Shown one piece after another: positions 1-11,721 of a DNA stretch of 33,285 nucleotides. A program made the translations under genes and the position numbers. Under the pieces are notes generated by a model. The model did no database searches. It saw only the letters and a program-made list of their open reading frames with translations, and was not told the origin of the DNA. How positions within the stretch are numbered: position 1 is the stretch's first letter; the number at the start of each line of letters is the position of its first letter. Source of the DNA: Pseudomonadota bacterium (GTDB lineage: Bacteria > Pseudomonadota > Alphaproteobacteria > Rhodospirillales > Magnetospirillaceae); the NCBI GenBank assembly GCA_021818185.1, contig JAKAFA010000006.1, forward strand, positions 1-33,285. Reading direction: 5' to 3'.

Positions 1-527
1 CGATCTAGGCCAGCGCCATACATCAGCGCCAGCCCCAAGGGAAGGCGCCGCACGAAATAGAGGATACTGCGCCCGAGCCCCTCGTCCGGATAGCTCGAAT
101 GCAATCGCAGCGCCGTCGCCCAATCCTTCGACGGAACGTCCTGCGGCGCCCCCGTCGGCTCGCGCCGGCGGCCGACCATCTGCCAGGCCGACACCAGGAG
201 GACCACAGCGAAAATGAAGAACAGAATCGACTCGGGCAGAATCCCGGCAACAAATACCCCGGTCAGCGCCCCGGCCGTCGTCGCGGTCTCCAGGACGATT
301 GCGACACGGATATTGGTCAATCCCCCCTTCAGAAACGACGGTGCGCTGCCGCAGGAGCAGGCGATGACCGACACGATGCTTGCCGCAACCGCGGAATGAA
401 CGCCGATTCCGCCAAAATTGATCAGCACCGGAACGATGAAGATGCCGCTGGCCATCCCCAGGCTGCCGCCCAGAGCGCTGGCCGCAACGGACACGGCAAA
501 CAGCCACGCACTGAATTCGACGTTCAT
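1..527 (-). CDS. TauE/SafE (TSUP) family membrane permease, partial (3' end beyond the window start)
   Basis: The minus strand from ATG at 527..525 reads MNVEFSAWLFAVSVAASALGGSLGMASGIFIVPVLINFGGIGVHSAVAASIVSVIACSCGSAPSFLKGGLTNIRVAIVLETATTAGALTGVFVAG..., open to the window edge. The hydrophobic TSUP-like pattern is recognisable. Absent from the ORF track, presumably because it has no stop in the window. Confidence 0.8.
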   Translation of the reverse strand, partial: MNVEFSAWLFAVSVAASALGGSLGMASGIFIVPVLINFGGIGVHSAVAASIVSVIACSCGSAPSFLKGGLTNIRVAIVLETATTAGALTGVFVAGILPESILFFIFAVVLLVSAWQMVGRRREPTGAPQDVPSKDWATALRLHSSYPDEGLGRSILYFVRRLPLGLALMYGAGLD

Positions 528-557
528 GCCGCCCCCCGCGCAAGCCGAGCGATCCGT

Positions 558-573
558 CCGGCGGCGCCGCCGG
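558..573. repeat. 16-bp perfect palindrome CCGGCGGCGCCGCCGG between ettA and the TauE-like gene
   Basis: Read directly; it lies 3' of the ettA stop (592..594). Possible hairpin/terminator without a U-tract. Confidence 0.5.
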
Positions 574-591
574 GCCGCGCCGCCGTCCCGA

Positions 592-2274
<1,683 letters not shown>

Positions 2275-2547
2275 TTTCCTCTGCTCCATCAAGGCGTTGG
2301 GCGGCCGCAAACACCGAATGCCACAAAATGCCCGGCCCGACACCGTCATTCCGGCGGCCCGCGAGCGGCAACCTACCCGATATCCGCCACCGACAACAAC
2401 CGGGCAACCGGCGCCGCCGCCAACTAAGGATGGCGGAATGCTCGATGGCTGACGTAATGTGGTGAAGCGCGTCGATCCGATGCGGCCCGGCCGACCGCGA
2501 TCAGGCACGTCTTTCAGACCGGGGTGGGGAGAGACGGAGAGCGACGC

Positions 2548-4497
2548 ATGACGGACGATGCCAAGGCCGCGCCGCCATTGAATATTCTGGTCCTTGAGGA
2601 TTCCGAAGCCGATTTCCTGCTGCTGAGGCGTCATCTGGCGCGGCATGGCCTTGCCGCACGGCTGACACGGGTCGAGACCGAGGCCGAAATCGACGCGGCG
2701 TTGCGCGGCCGCTTCGAGCTGATGGTGTCGGATTACAACGTGCCGGGCGTCGATTTCCTCGGCACGCTGCACCGCGTCCGGATGCGATGCCCGGACATGC
2801 CGATCATCCTGGTATCAGGCAACGTCGGCGACGAGCGGGCGGTGGACCTGCTGCACGAGGGGGTAACCGACTTCGTGCTCAAGGAGAACCTGATCCGCCT
2901 GGTCCCGGCGATCCGCCGGGCATTGGAAGAGGCCGCGGAAAAGGAGGCCCGGCGCGCCGCCGAAAGCGCGGTACGCCAGCAGCAGGAGCGGATCCGGGCC
3001 AGCGAGGAGCGTCTGCAACTGGCGCTGGACGCCACCAACGACGGCCTGTGGGACTGGGACATGATTCGCGACCTCGCCTATCTGTCGCCGCAATATTACC
3101 GGATGAGCGGCTACGAGCCCGGCGAGGTCACCCCCAACGCGGCCTTTTTCCGGCGGCTGGTGCATCCCGACGACCACGGGCCGGTCCTGGCGGCAATCAA
3201 CGCCCATTGGCGCGGCGACAGCGAATCCAGCCGGATCGAATACCGCATGGTGACCAAGGGGGGCGATGTCCGCTGGGTCGTCGGCCGGGGGCGCGTCGTC
3301 GCCCGCGACCCGGAGGGGCGCCCCCTGCGCATGGTCGGAACGATCACCGACATCACCGACCGCAAGCTCGCCGAGTTGGCGCTCCAGGAATCCGAGGCGA
3401 AGTTCCGCCTGCTGGCCGAGAACGCCGCGGACTGCATCTTCTGGGTCGGGCCCGATTACCGCCTGCGCTACATCTCCCCCGCCTGCCAGCAGGTCCTGGG
3501 CCGCCCGGCCGACGCGTTCCAGGCGAATCCGGCGCTGCTGGGGACCGTCATCCATCCCGACGACCGCGAGGCCTATCGCCGCCACCTCGCCCCCGAGCAT
3601 GTCGGCCACGACCACGAAATGGAATTCCGGGTGGTCTTGCCGGACGGCGGCCTGCACTGGATAGCGCACCGCTGCTGGCCGGTGCGCACCGCCGACGGCC
3701 GCGACCTCGGCCGCCAGGGCGTCAATCGCGACATCACCGCGGCAAAGCGCGACCTTGCCGAACGGCTGAGAAACGCCGAGGCCCTGCAAGAGGCCGTCGC
3801 CAGACTGACGGTGATGAACACCGAACTGGAACGCTTCGCCATGGTCGCCGCCCACGACCTGCGCGAGCCGGCCCGCTCGGTCACCTCGTTCGCGCAGATG
3901 CTGGAACGCCGTTGCGCCGCCAAGCTCGACGACGACGAGCGCCAGTACCTCCAATACCTGGTGGGCGGAGCAAGGCGGATCTACGACCTGATCGGCGGGC
4001 TGCTGGACTATTCCCGCGTCCCGGCCAACGCCGCACCGCCGCACCCCACCTCGGCGGACCTGGCCTGCGCCATGGCCCTGGACAACCTTGCCGGGCTGGT
4101 TGGCGAAGCCGGCGCCGAGATCGTTCGCGACCCGCTGCCGGTGGTCGAGGCCGACGAGGTTCTGTTGATGCAGGTCTTCCAGAATCTGATCGGCAACGCC
4201 CTCAAATTCCGCGATCCCGACCGGCGGGCCCGGGTCGAGATCCGTGCCGAGCGGGAGGGGGGATTTTGGCGCTTCGCCGTCAGCGACAACGGCATGGGCT
4301 TCGATGCCGACGGCCAGGACGTGTTCGAGCTGTTCCGGCAGTTGCAGCCCGGCCGCCATGCCGGGATCGGGGCCGGCCTGGCCATCTGCAAGCGGATCGT
4401 CCAACGGCTGGGCGGCACGATCTGGGCGGACTCGCGGCCCGGCCGAGGCAGCACTTTCCAGTTCACCGTTCCCGCCGCCGGGGCGTACTCGCCCTAG
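2548..4497 (+). CDS. Hybrid sensor histidine kinase: N-terminal receiver, two PAS/PAC domains, HisKA and HATPase_c
   Basis: [21 protein letters not shown]...MVSDYNVPG...[28 protein letters not shown] regions with TDITDRK. H-box [16 protein letters not shown]-box LIGNALKF, G-box [21 protein letters not shown]. The ATG at 2548 follows a purine-rich tract. Confidence 0.9.
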   Translation: MTDDAKAAPPLNILVLEDSEADFLLLRRHLARHGLAARLTRVETEAEIDAALRGRFELMVSDYNVPGVDFLGTLHRVRMRCPDMPIILVSGNVGDERAVDLLHEGVTDFVLKENLIRLVPAIRRALEEAAEKEARRAAESAVRQQQERIRASEERLQLALDATNDGLWDWDMIRDLAYLSPQYYRMSGYEPGEVTPNAAFFRRLVHPDDHGPVLAAINAHWRGDSESSRIEYRMVTKGGDVRWVVGRGRVVARDPEGRPLRMVGTITDITDRKLAELALQESEAKFRLLAENAADCIFWVGPDYRLRYISPACQQVLGRPADAFQANPALLGTVIHPDDREAYRRHLAPEHVGHDHEMEFRVVLPDGGLHWIAHRCWPVRTADGRDLGRQGVNRDITAAKRDLAERLRNAEALQEAVARLTVMNTELERFAMVAAHDLREPARSVTSFAQMLERRCAAKLDDDERQYLQYLVGGARRIYDLIGGLLDYSRVPANAAPPHPTSADLACAMALDNLAGLVGEAGAEIVRDPLPVVEADEVLLMQVFQNLIGNALKFRDPDRRARVEIRAEREGGFWRFAVSDNGMGFDADGQDVFELFRQLQPGRHAGIGAGLAICKRIVQRLGGTIWADSRPGRGSTFQFTVPAAGAYSP

Positions 4498-5996
4498 GCC
4501 TCCTCGAGATAGCGCCGCGCCAGATGCGCCTTGAATGCCGTGGCGTCGAGCGGCCGGCCGGTGGCTTCGGTCAGCAGGTCGCGGGTCGATAAGAGCGAGC
4601 CCTTGCCGTGAATGTTGGCGCGCAGCCAGGCCCTGAGCGGCGCGAAATCACCGCCTCCGATGGCGGCGGGAATGCCCGGATCGGCGCGGCAGGCCGCCTG
4701 GAACACCTGGGCGGCGGCCATCGCCCCCAGGGTATAGGTGGGGAAATAGCCCCAGGCGCCGCCATACCAGTGGATATCCTGGAGGCAGCCCAGGCGGTCG
4801 TCGGGAGGGGTGATCCCCAGCAGCCGGCGGTAGCCCTCGGCCCAGGCGCCGGGCAGGTCGGCGAGGTCCAGGCCGCCCTCGACCAGCGCCCGCTCCAGCC
4901 GGGTGCGGATGATGACATGGGCGGGATAGGTCACCTCGTCGGCATCGACCCGGATGAAGCCGGGTTCGACCCGGATGCCCAGGCGATAGAGGTTGTCGGC
5001 CGCCCAGGCGGGCCCGCTGCCGCCGAAGGCCTTGGCCAGGCGCGGCGCCGCCCAGCCGGTGAACTCCCGTGAGCGGCAGGCCTGCATCTCCATCAGCAGG
5101 CTCTGGGATTCATGGAGGACCATGCCGCGGGCCCGGCCGACCGGCTGGCCGCGCCACGGAGCACCGGGCAAGCCGAAATCGTAGAGGGCGTGGCCGGTCT
5201 CGTGCAGCACCCCCATCTGCGCCGAGGTGAAATCGGCCTCGTCGTAACGGGTGGTGATGCGCACGTCGTCGGGGATGCCGCCACAGAACGGGTGGAACGA
5301 GGTGTCGAGGCGGCCATGGGCGAAGTCGAAGCCCAGCGCCGCCATGAAGTCCAGCCCCACCACCCGCTGGCATTCGGCCGGAAACGGCCCCTCCGGCATG
5401 ACCGGCGCCGGCCGGCGGCCCTGGGCCTCCAGCACCTGGGCCAGGAAGCCGGGCAGGAACGCCTCCAGGTCGGCGAACACCCCGTCGATCTCGGCCGAAC
5501 GGCCGTCAGGCTCGTACTGGTCGAGCAGCGCGTCGTAGAGGGAAACGCCGAGGGCGGCGGCCTTGGCCTCGGCCTGGCGGCGCACCAGGGTCAGCAGCTC
5601 GCGCAGCCGCGGCAGGACCAGGGCATAATCGGCATTGGGCCGGGCCTGGCGCCAAGCCATCTCGCAGGCGGCCTCGGCCTGGGCCACCGCCTCGACCAGA
5701 TCGGCGGGCAGAGCGGCGGCATGCACCCAGTCGCGGCGCATCTCGCGCAGATTGGCGCGCTGCCAGTCGTCCAGCTTCTCGGCCGCCGCCGCCTCCAGCA
5801 GGTCGGGCACCGCCGGGCCGGTCAGCAGCTCGTGGGCCATGGCCTTCAGCAGGGCGATCTGGTCGGCGCGAGAGGCCGCGCCACCCTCCGGCATCATGGT
5901 GGACATGTCCCAATGCAGGACGGACAGGGCATCGCCCAGGATGCCGATCTTTCGGAATAAAGCTTCCAGGCGGCTATATGCGCCGTGTCGGTCCAT
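4494..5996 (-). CDS. Carboxypeptidase M32 (Taq carboxypeptidase family)
   Basis: HExGH zinc motif (VLHETGHALYDFGLP); SVLHWDMSTMMPEGGAASRADQIALL N-terminal region and GYFPTYTLGAMAAAQ typical of M32. Confidence 0.93.
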   Translation of the reverse strand: MDRHGAYSRLEALFRKIGILGDALSVLHWDMSTMMPEGGAASRADQIALLKAMAHELLTGPAVPDLLEAAAAEKLDDWQRANLREMRRDWVHAAALPADLVEAVAQAEAACEMAWRQARPNADYALVLPRLRELLTLVRRQAEAKAAALGVSLYDALLDQYEPDGRSAEIDGVFADLEAFLPGFLAQVLEAQGRRPAPVMPEGPFPAECQRVVGLDFMAALGFDFAHGRLDTSFHPFCGGIPDDVRITTRYDEADFTSAQMGVLHETGHALYDFGLPGAPWRGQPVGRARGMVLHESQSLLMEMQACRSREFTGWAAPRLAKAFGGSGPAWAADNLYRLGIRVEPGFIRVDADEVTYPAHVIIRTRLERALVEGGLDLADLPGAWAEGYRRLLGITPPDDRLGCLQDIHWYGGAWGYFPTYTLGAMAAAQVFQAACRADPGIPAAIGGGDFAPLRAWLRANIHGKGSLLSTRDLLTEATGRPLDATAFKAHLARRYLEEA

Positions 5997-6163
5997 CGTT
6001 GATCGTCCTATATTGCAGCTGCGAAGGGCGCGCCCGGCGTCCGCGGAAGGCGACCATAGACGAGGGTCGCAGCTGGAGGGAATCGCATTTACGAGCTATG
6101 CTTCCACGCCGATGAACCATGCCGTTGCACGCGGCCCAGTCCTCGAAGGCAAGGAAATCCGTG

Positions 6164-6826
6164 ATGACTACTCCCAAATTCGCGGTCGTGCTGTCCGGTT
6201 GCGGCGTCTATGACGGGTCCGAGATCCACGAAGCGGTGCTGACCCTGTTGGCGATCGACCGGAACGGCGGCTCCTATCAATGCTTCGCGCCCGATGTCGC
6301 CCAGCGCGAAGTGGTCGATCACCTGACCGGCAACCCGGCCGGCGAAAGCCGCAACGTCCTGGTGGAATCGGCGCGAATCGCGCGCGGCAAGATCAAGGCC
6401 CTGGCCACCTTCAACGCCGCCGAGTTCGATGCGCTGCTTTTCCCCGGCGGATTCGGCGCCGCCAAGAACCTGTCCAGCTTCGCGGTCGACGGTCCCGACT
6501 GCACCGTCCACCCCGACGTGGAGCGTGCCGTCAAGGCGATGGCCGCCCAGGGCAAGCCGGTCGGCGCCCTGTGCATCGCCCCCGCCCTGCTGGCCCGCCT
6601 TTTCGGCGGCGTCGAGCTGACCATCGGCGACGACGCGGCCACCGCCGCCGCCCTGGAGCAGATGGGCGCCCGGCATCGCACCGCCGGCCGCGGCGAAGTG
6701 GTGATCGACCAGGCCCGCCGGGTGGTGACCTCGCCCTGCTACATGCTGGAATCCAGCATCAGCCAGATCGCCGACGGCGCCGACGCCACGGTGCGGGCCC
6801 TGATCGAGCTGATCGGCGGCGGCTGA
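6164..6826 (+). CDS. elbB: Isoprenoid biosynthesis glyoxalase ElbB (DJ-1/PfpI-like)
   Basis: MTTPKFAVVLSGCGVYDGSEIHEAVLTLLAIDRNGGSYQCFAPD, LLFPGGFGAAKNLSSFA, ALCIAPALLARLFGG. An AAGGA element precedes the ATG at 6164. Confidence 0.92.
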   Translation: MTTPKFAVVLSGCGVYDGSEIHEAVLTLLAIDRNGGSYQCFAPDVAQREVVDHLTGNPAGESRNVLVESARIARGKIKALATFNAAEFDALLFPGGFGAAKNLSSFAVDGPDCTVHPDVERAVKAMAAQGKPVGALCIAPALLARLFGGVELTIGDDAATAAALEQMGARHRTAGRGEVVIDQARRVVTSPCYMLESSISQIADGADATVRALIELIGGG

Positions 6827-6859
6827 CGCCGACCGGCCGACGCCCCCCTTCGCGGGTCG

Positions 6860-6877
6860 ACACGTTCGCGTGTTTGT
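6860..6877 (+). terminator. Candidate terminator: ACACG-TTCG-CGTGT hairpin followed by TTGT
   Basis: 5-bp stem with TTCG tetraloop and short T-run. It is nested inside a longer dyad GCCGACCGG (6828..6836) / CCGGTCGGC (6879..6887), just after the elbB stop. Confidence 0.45.
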
Positions 6878-6930
6878 CCCGGTCGGCTCCGCCGCCCACA
6901 TGGATGGCAGCGGATGGAAAGGATGGGCCG

Positions 6931-7134
6931 ATGGCCGGAGCAGCACGGGACGAGGCCGGCAGGACCGGCGGAACGCTCGAACCTCGGACGGAATGGCCAG
7001 GCGACCGGGAGATGGACGAGGTCGATCTGGCCAGCCAGGATTCGTTTCCGGCGAGCGATCCGCCCTCGTTCACCCCGGTCAACCACCCCGGCAAGCCGCG
7101 CAGCGGGGAACCGCCGGCCAAGCGGGGCGGCTGA
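6931..7134 (+). CDS. Small conserved-looking protein (67 aa) with a DSFPASDPPS motif
   Basis: MAGAARDEAGRTGGTLEPRTEWPGDREMDEVDLASQDSFPASDPPSFTPVNHPGKPRSGEPPAKRGG. GGAAAGGA Shine-Dalgarno upstream of the ATG. The motif resembles a small-protein group I recall from proteobacteria. Confidence 0.6.
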   Translation: MAGAARDEAGRTGGTLEPRTEWPGDREMDEVDLASQDSFPASDPPSFTPVNHPGKPRSGEPPAKRGG

Positions 7135-7172
7135 CCCGGCGTTGCGGGAGCGGACGGTGCGCCGGCCGGCAC

Positions 7173-7178
7173 TATAAT
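7173..7178 (+). promoter_or_regulatory. Perfect -10 hexamer TATAAT upstream of the chvI-like gene
   Basis: TATAAT in GGCACTATAATTTCGCC in an otherwise GC-rich region. No good -35 at 16-18 bp spacing. Confidence 0.35.
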
Positions 7179-7291
7179 TTCGCCACAAAGGAGGCGCCAA
7201 GTACATCGCGTGGAGAGGGCCCGTCGCCCAGGCTTGCGGCCCTCTTGGAATTGGGTAACCCTCTCGCGGAAACCCAAGGGAGATACCACGC

Positions 7292-7996
7292 GTGGCGTAT
7301 ACCATCGCTCTGGTCGACGACGACCGCAACATCCTGACCTCGGTCGCGATGGCGCTGGAGGCCGAGGGCTTCAAGGTGCGTACCTACACCGACGGTGCCG
7401 AGGCGCTGCGGGGCCTGAGCGCCCAGGGGACCGACCTTGCCGTGCTCGACATCAAGATGCCCCGCATGGACGGCATGGAATTGCTGCAACGTCTGCGCAA
7501 GACCAGCGCCATCCCGGTGATCTTCCTGACCTCGAAGGACGACGAGGTCGATGAGCTGCTCGGCCTGCGCATGGGTGCCGACGACTACATCAAGAAGCCC
7601 TTTTCGCAGAAGCTGCTGATCGAGCGCATCCGCGCCCTGATCCGGCGCATCGAGGCCGTTGCCGAGGGCGGCGACGGGCCGGCGGCCGGCGCCATCGTGC
7701 GAGGCGAACTTGTGCTCGACCCCGGCCGGCACGTCTGCACCTGGAAGGGCCAGCACGTCGAACTGACGGTCACTGAGTTCCTGATCCTGAAATCGCTGGC
7801 GCAACGGCCCGGCCACGTCAAGAACCGCGACCAGTTGATCGACGCCGCCTATGGCGAGCACATCTACGTCGACGACCGCACCATCGACAGCCACATCAAG
7901 CGGCTGCGCAAGAAGTTCCGCGAGGTCGATTCCGAGTTCGCCCATATCGAGACGCTGTACGGAGTGGGATACCGCTACCGTGAAGACCTGGCCTGA
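7292..7996 (+). CDS. chvI: Response regulator, OmpR/ChvI-like
   Basis: REC domain [23 protein letters not shown]...[15 protein letters not shown]...[26 protein letters not shown] and winged helix [55 protein letters not shown]...YGVGYRY. Confidence 0.9.
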   Translation: MAYTIALVDDDRNILTSVAMALEAEGFKVRTYTDGAEALRGLSAQGTDLAVLDIKMPRMDGMELLQRLRKTSAIPVIFLTSKDDEVDELLGLRMGADDYIKKPFSQKLLIERIRALIRRIEAVAEGGDGPAAGAIVRGELVLDPGRHVCTWKGQHVELTVTEFLILKSLAQRPGHVKNRDQLIDAAYGEHIYVDDRTIDSHIKRLRKKFREVDSEFAHIETLYGVGYRYREDLA

Positions 7997-9629
7997 GCCG
8001 GGCGCCGCGGCGGCGAACGGCCTGCCAACCCGGCGCCGGCGGCCGCGCTGGCGGCTGCTGGCGTCGCCGCTGACCCGCCGGGTGCTGGCCGTGAACCTGC
8101 TGGCGCCGATCATCCTGGTGGCCGGGTTGCTCTACCTCGACCGCTACAAGCAGGGTCTGATCCGCGCCGAACTGGCGGGGATGACCACGCAGGCGGAAAT
8201 GGTGGCTGGCGCCGTGGGCGAAGGCGCGGTCAGCGAACAGGCGATGGGTTTCCTGGAACTCAACCGCGACATCGCCCAGCAGATGGTCCACCGCCTGGCC
8301 GAACCGGCCCAGGTGCGGGCCCGCCTATTCGACCCGGTGGGCGACCTGGCGGCGGATTCCCGGTTCCTGCTGTCGTCCAAGGGCGTGATCCAGATGGAGC
8401 CGCTGCCCCAGCCCGAGGACCGCGGCACCCTGGGCGAACTGCGCGCCCTGTGGAACCGGATCACCACCTGGATCCCCGAAGACGAAGCCCTGCCGCCCTA
8501 TGTCGAGCATCCGGTGCAGCGGGCCGAGAATTACCCCGAGGTCCTGGCCGCCCTGGCCGGCCGCACCCGGACGGCGGTCCGCGCCTATCACCACGGCATC
8601 ATCCTGTCGGCGGCCGTGCCGGTCCAGCACTACAAGCAGGTGGTCGGCGCCGTGCTGCTATCGGCCAGCGCCGACAACGTCGCCCGGTCGCTGCTCCAGG
8701 TGCGGCTGGCGATCGTCGAGATCTTCGCGGTGGTGCTGATGATCACCACCCTGCTGTCGCTGTATCTGGCCGGCACCATCGCGCGGCCGGTCCGCCGGCT
8801 GGCCCTGGCCGCCGAGCAGGTGCGCCACGGCCACGGCAGGCGCCACAAAATTCCGGACTTTTCGGCGCGCGGCGACGAGATCGGCGAACTGTCCCATTCG
8901 TTCCGCGAGATGACCGAGGCGCTGTGGCAGCGGATGGACGCCATCGAGGCCTTCGCCGCCGACGTGGCCCACGAGATCAAGAATCCGCTGACCTCGCTGC
9001 GGTCGGCGGTCGAGACTGCGGCGCGGGTCAAGGATCCCGAGCAGCAGCGCAAGCTGCTCGCCATCGTCCAGGACGACGTCGAGCGGCTCAACCGCCTGAT
9101 TTCGGACATCTCCGACGCATCGCGCCTCGACGCCGAGCTGTCCCGTGCCGAAACCGAGCCGGTGGCGCTCCGCGTGATGGTCGAGACCCTGGCCGAGATC
9201 TACGATTCGGCGGCAAGCGAGCACGGCGTCCGACTGGCCGTCCATGCCCCGGCCGACGACCAGTTGGTGGTCCTTGGCATCGAAAGCCGTCTGGGCCAGG
9301 TGCTGCGCAACCTGATCACCAACGCCATCTCGTTCAGCCCACCCGGCGGAACCATCAGCCTGGCCACCGGCCGCGAGGGGCGGAAGGTGCGAATCGTCGT
9401 CGACGACGAGGGCCCCGGCATCCCCGACAACAAGCTGGGCGCCATTTTCGAACGCTTCTATTCCGAGCGACCCAAGGACGAGAAATTCGGCACCCATTCC
9501 GGCCTGGGGCTGTCGATCTCGAAGCAGATCGTCGAGGCCCATGGCGGCCGCATTCATGCCGAAAACCGCACCCATCCCGACGGCACGATCCGCGGCGCCC
9601 GCTTCGTCGTCATGCTGCCGGCGGAATAG
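7980..9629 (+). CDS. chvG: Sensor histidine kinase, ChvG-like (stimulus-sensing, HAMP)
   Basis: In-frame GTG at 7980 overlaps the chvI 3' end by 17 bp. N-terminal [44 protein letters not shown]-box [22 protein letters not shown]-box [11 protein letters not shown]-box [16 protein letters not shown]. Confidence 0.9.
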   Translation: MKTWPEPGAAAANGLPTRRRRPRWRLLASPLTRRVLAVNLLAPIILVAGLLYLDRYKQGLIRAELAGMTTQAEMVAGAVGEGAVSEQAMGFLELNRDIAQQMVHRLAEPAQVRARLFDPVGDLAADSRFLLSSKGVIQMEPLPQPEDRGTLGELRALWNRITTWIPEDEALPPYVEHPVQRAENYPEVLAALAGRTRTAVRAYHHGIILSAAVPVQHYKQVVGAVLLSASADNVARSLLQVRLAIVEIFAVVLMITTLLSLYLAGTIARPVRRLALAAEQVRHGHGRRHKIPDFSARGDEIGELSHSFREMTEALWQRMDAIEAFAADVAHEIKNPLTSLRSAVETAARVKDPEQQRKLLAIVQDDVERLNRLISDISDASRLDAELSRAETEPVALRVMVETLAEIYDSAASEHGVRLAVHAPADDQLVVLGIESRLGQVLRNLITNAISFSPPGGTISLATGREGRKVRIVVDDEGPGIPDNKLGAIFERFYSERPKDEKFGTHSGLGLSISKQIVEAHGGRIHAENRTHPDGTIRGARFVVMLPAE

Positions 9630-9644
9630 GCCCGCCGCCGCGCC

Positions 9645-9666
9645 GGCCGGCCGGAATTCGCCGGCC
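9645..9666 (+). terminator. Hairpin GGCCGGC-CGGAATTC-GCCGGCC downstream of the chvG-like gene
   Basis: 7-bp perfect stem, 8-nt loop, 15 nt after the stop; no U-tract. Confidence 0.35.
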
Positions 9667-9757
9667 CACCCCCTCTGCGCAGCCCACACTTCGTTGACGA
9701 GCGCTTACCCTGACCTCCGACCGATACCTCAGAACGGCTAGGACGGAAGAGCGAATC

Positions 9758-11623
9758 GTGAGCAGAAGGAAATACCTCGTTGCCGCCCTGGTGGTGGTGC
9801 TGGCCCTGGTGATCGCCGGTGCCGTCAGCTATCCCCTCTATCGCGGCATGACGGCCGAGGGCAGCCCCGGCAACGTGCCGGAAACCAGCTATTCGGCGAT
9901 GCACGACCTGGTGGCCGCCGGCAAGGCCACGGCGCTGGACTTCTATGCCGAAGGCATGGTGGTAGCCAAGGCGGCGAACGGCGCCACGTCGCGCGCCCAG
10001 GTGCCGCCGATGGTGGCAGCCCGCCTCGCCGACGACGCCGTGGCCCACGGCACCCGGGTGGCCTTCCGGACCGACCGGACGTTTTCGGCCAGCGGCGCTC
10101 TGGGCGGCCAGACCGCCCTGGCGGTGATCGGCAACGTCCTGGTGGCGGCCGGATTGCTCTACGTCTTCTGGTTCCGCCGCCTGCGCCCCTCGGCGGCGGC
10201 CGCCACCGGCGGCGGGAGAGCGACACGGGTGCCGCCCTCCGAGGCCAAGGTGCGCTTCGCCGATGTCGCCGGCTGCGACAACGAGAAGCTGGAACTGATG
10301 GAAGTCGTGGAATTCCTGCGCGATCCCGGCCGCTTCACCCGGCTGGGGGCGCGAGTGCCGACCGGCGTGCTGATGTCCGGCCCGCCCGGCACCGGCAAGA
10401 CCCTGCTGGCCCGCGCCGTGGCCGGCGAGGCCGGCGTCCCGTTCTTTTCCATCTCGGGCTCGGATTTCGTCGAGATGTTCGTCGGCGTCGGCGCCGGCCG
10501 GGTCCGCAAGATGTTCGCGACCGCCAAGAAGAAGGCGCCCTGCATCCTGTTCATCGACGAGATCGACGCCGTCGGCCGCCAGCGCTCGGGGGCCAACGCC
10601 CGCGCCGCCCACGAGGAGCGCGAGCAAACCCTGAACCAGTTGCTGGTCGAGATGGACGGGTTCAAGCCCAATTCGGGCGTGGTGGTCATCGCCGCCACCA
10701 ACCGCCCCGACATCCTGGACGAGGCGCTGATGCGGCCGGGCCGCTTCTCGCGGCATGTGGTGCTACAGACTCCCGACGTGGCCGGCCGCGAGAAGATCCT
10801 GGCCGTCCACGCCGCCAGCATCCGCATGTCGCCGCAGGTCGACCTGCATGTGGTGGCGCGCGGCACGCCCGGCTTTTCCGGCGCGCAATTGTCCCACCTT
10901 GTCAACGAGGCGGCCATCGTCGCGGCGCGGACCGGGCGCGACCGGGTGACCGTCGCCGACTTCGACATGGCCAAGGACCGCATCCTGCTCGGCACCGAGC
11001 GCCAGGCGCTGATGAGCGAGGAGGACCGCCGGCTGACCGCCTACCACGAGGCCGGCCACGCGGTGGTCGCCCTGCACATGCCGGCTTCCGACCCCATCCA
11101 CAAGGCGACCATCGTGCCGCGCGGCCAGGCCCTGGGCATGGTGGTGCGGCTGCCCGAAAAGGACAGCCCGGCGCTGCGGCGCTCGAAGCTGGAGGCCGAC
11201 CTGGCGGTGGCCATGGGCGGCCGCGCCGCCGAGGAACTGGTGTTCGGCCCGGACGACGTGTCGACCGGGGCGGCGGGCGATATCCAGATGGCGACCCGCA
11301 TCGCCCGCAAGATGGTTACCGAATGGGGCATGAGCGCCAATCTGGGCATGGTGGCCTTCGCCGGCGCGCACGCCGACCCCTACACGCCGGAAGGCATGCG
11401 CTCCGACGACACCTCGCGCGAAATCGATGCCGAGGTGCGCCGCCTGATCGCCACCGCCCACGGCCGCGCCATCGCCATCCTGGAGACCCATGCGGCGCAG
11501 TTGGAAGCCCTGGCGCAGGCCCTGCTGGAGCGGGAATCCCTGTCGGGCACCGAAATCGCCGAGGTCATCCGCACCGCCCGGCTGACCGTCGAGCTGGACG
11601 CCGCCGCCTTCCTGGCCGGCTGA
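9758..11623 (+). CDS. FtsH-type membrane-anchored AAA+ zinc metalloprotease (paralog-like)
   Basis: N-terminal TM segment, second TM before the AAA domain, Walker [11 protein letters not shown], pore [10 protein letters not shown], Walker [33 protein letters not shown], zinc site [23 protein letters not shown]. Confidence 0.93.
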   Translation: MSRRKYLVAALVVVLALVIAGAVSYPLYRGMTAEGSPGNVPETSYSAMHDLVAAGKATALDFYAEGMVVAKAANGATSRAQVPPMVAARLADDAVAHGTRVAFRTDRTFSASGALGGQTALAVIGNVLVAAGLLYVFWFRRLRPSAAAATGGGRATRVPPSEAKVRFADVAGCDNEKLELMEVVEFLRDPGRFTRLGARVPTGVLMSGPPGTGKTLLARAVAGEAGVPFFSISGSDFVEMFVGVGAGRVRKMFATAKKKAPCILFIDEIDAVGRQRSGANARAAHEEREQTLNQLLVEMDGFKPNSGVVVIAATNRPDILDEALMRPGRFSRHVVLQTPDVAGREKILAVHAASIRMSPQVDLHVVARGTPGFSGAQLSHLVNEAAIVAARTGRDRVTVADFDMAKDRILLGTERQALMSEEDRRLTAYHEAGHAVVALHMPASDPIHKATIVPRGQALGMVVRLPEKDSPALRRSKLEADLAVAMGGRAAEELVFGPDDVSTGAAGDIQMATRIARKMVTEWGMSANLGMVAFAGAHADPYTPEGMRSDDTSREIDAEVRRLIATAHGRAIAILETHAAQLEALAQALLERESLSGTEIAEVIRTARLTVELDAAAFLAG

Positions 11624-11650
11624 CCCCGGCGCGAAATCATCGCGCTGGGG
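11624..11650 (+). terminator. Hairpin directly after the ftsH-like stop (CCCCGGCGCG-AAATCAT-CGCGCTGGGG)
   Basis: 10-bp stem with one G-U, starting at the base after TGA (11621..11623). A second hairpin GAAACC-TCC-GGTTTC lies at 11671..11685 in the convergent gap. Confidence 0.5.
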
Positions 11651-11721
11651 CCTTCGATTCGCCGGGCGCCGAAACCTCCGGTTTCCGCGGGCCTCAGCCC
11701 GGCCGTCGGCGGGGACGGACG

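Noticed and set aside
6016-6075. Inverted repeat CAGCTGCGA / TCGCAGCTG upstream of elbB
   Set aside because: 9-bp arms with a 42-nt gap in GC-rich DNA; the CAGCTG core is self-palindromic, so this can arise by chance. Not strong enough as an operator call.
7210-7554. 114-aa ORF with GTG start following the AAAGGAGG motif
   Set aside because: The spacing from the SD-like motif to GTG is about 15 nt, and most of the ORF overlaps chvI in another frame; better viewed as leader sequence.
9694-9727. Possible promoter TTGACG...GATAC upstream of the ftsH-like gene
   Set aside because: Good -35-like hexamer but the nearest -10-like sequence is about 22 bp away; spacing not credible.
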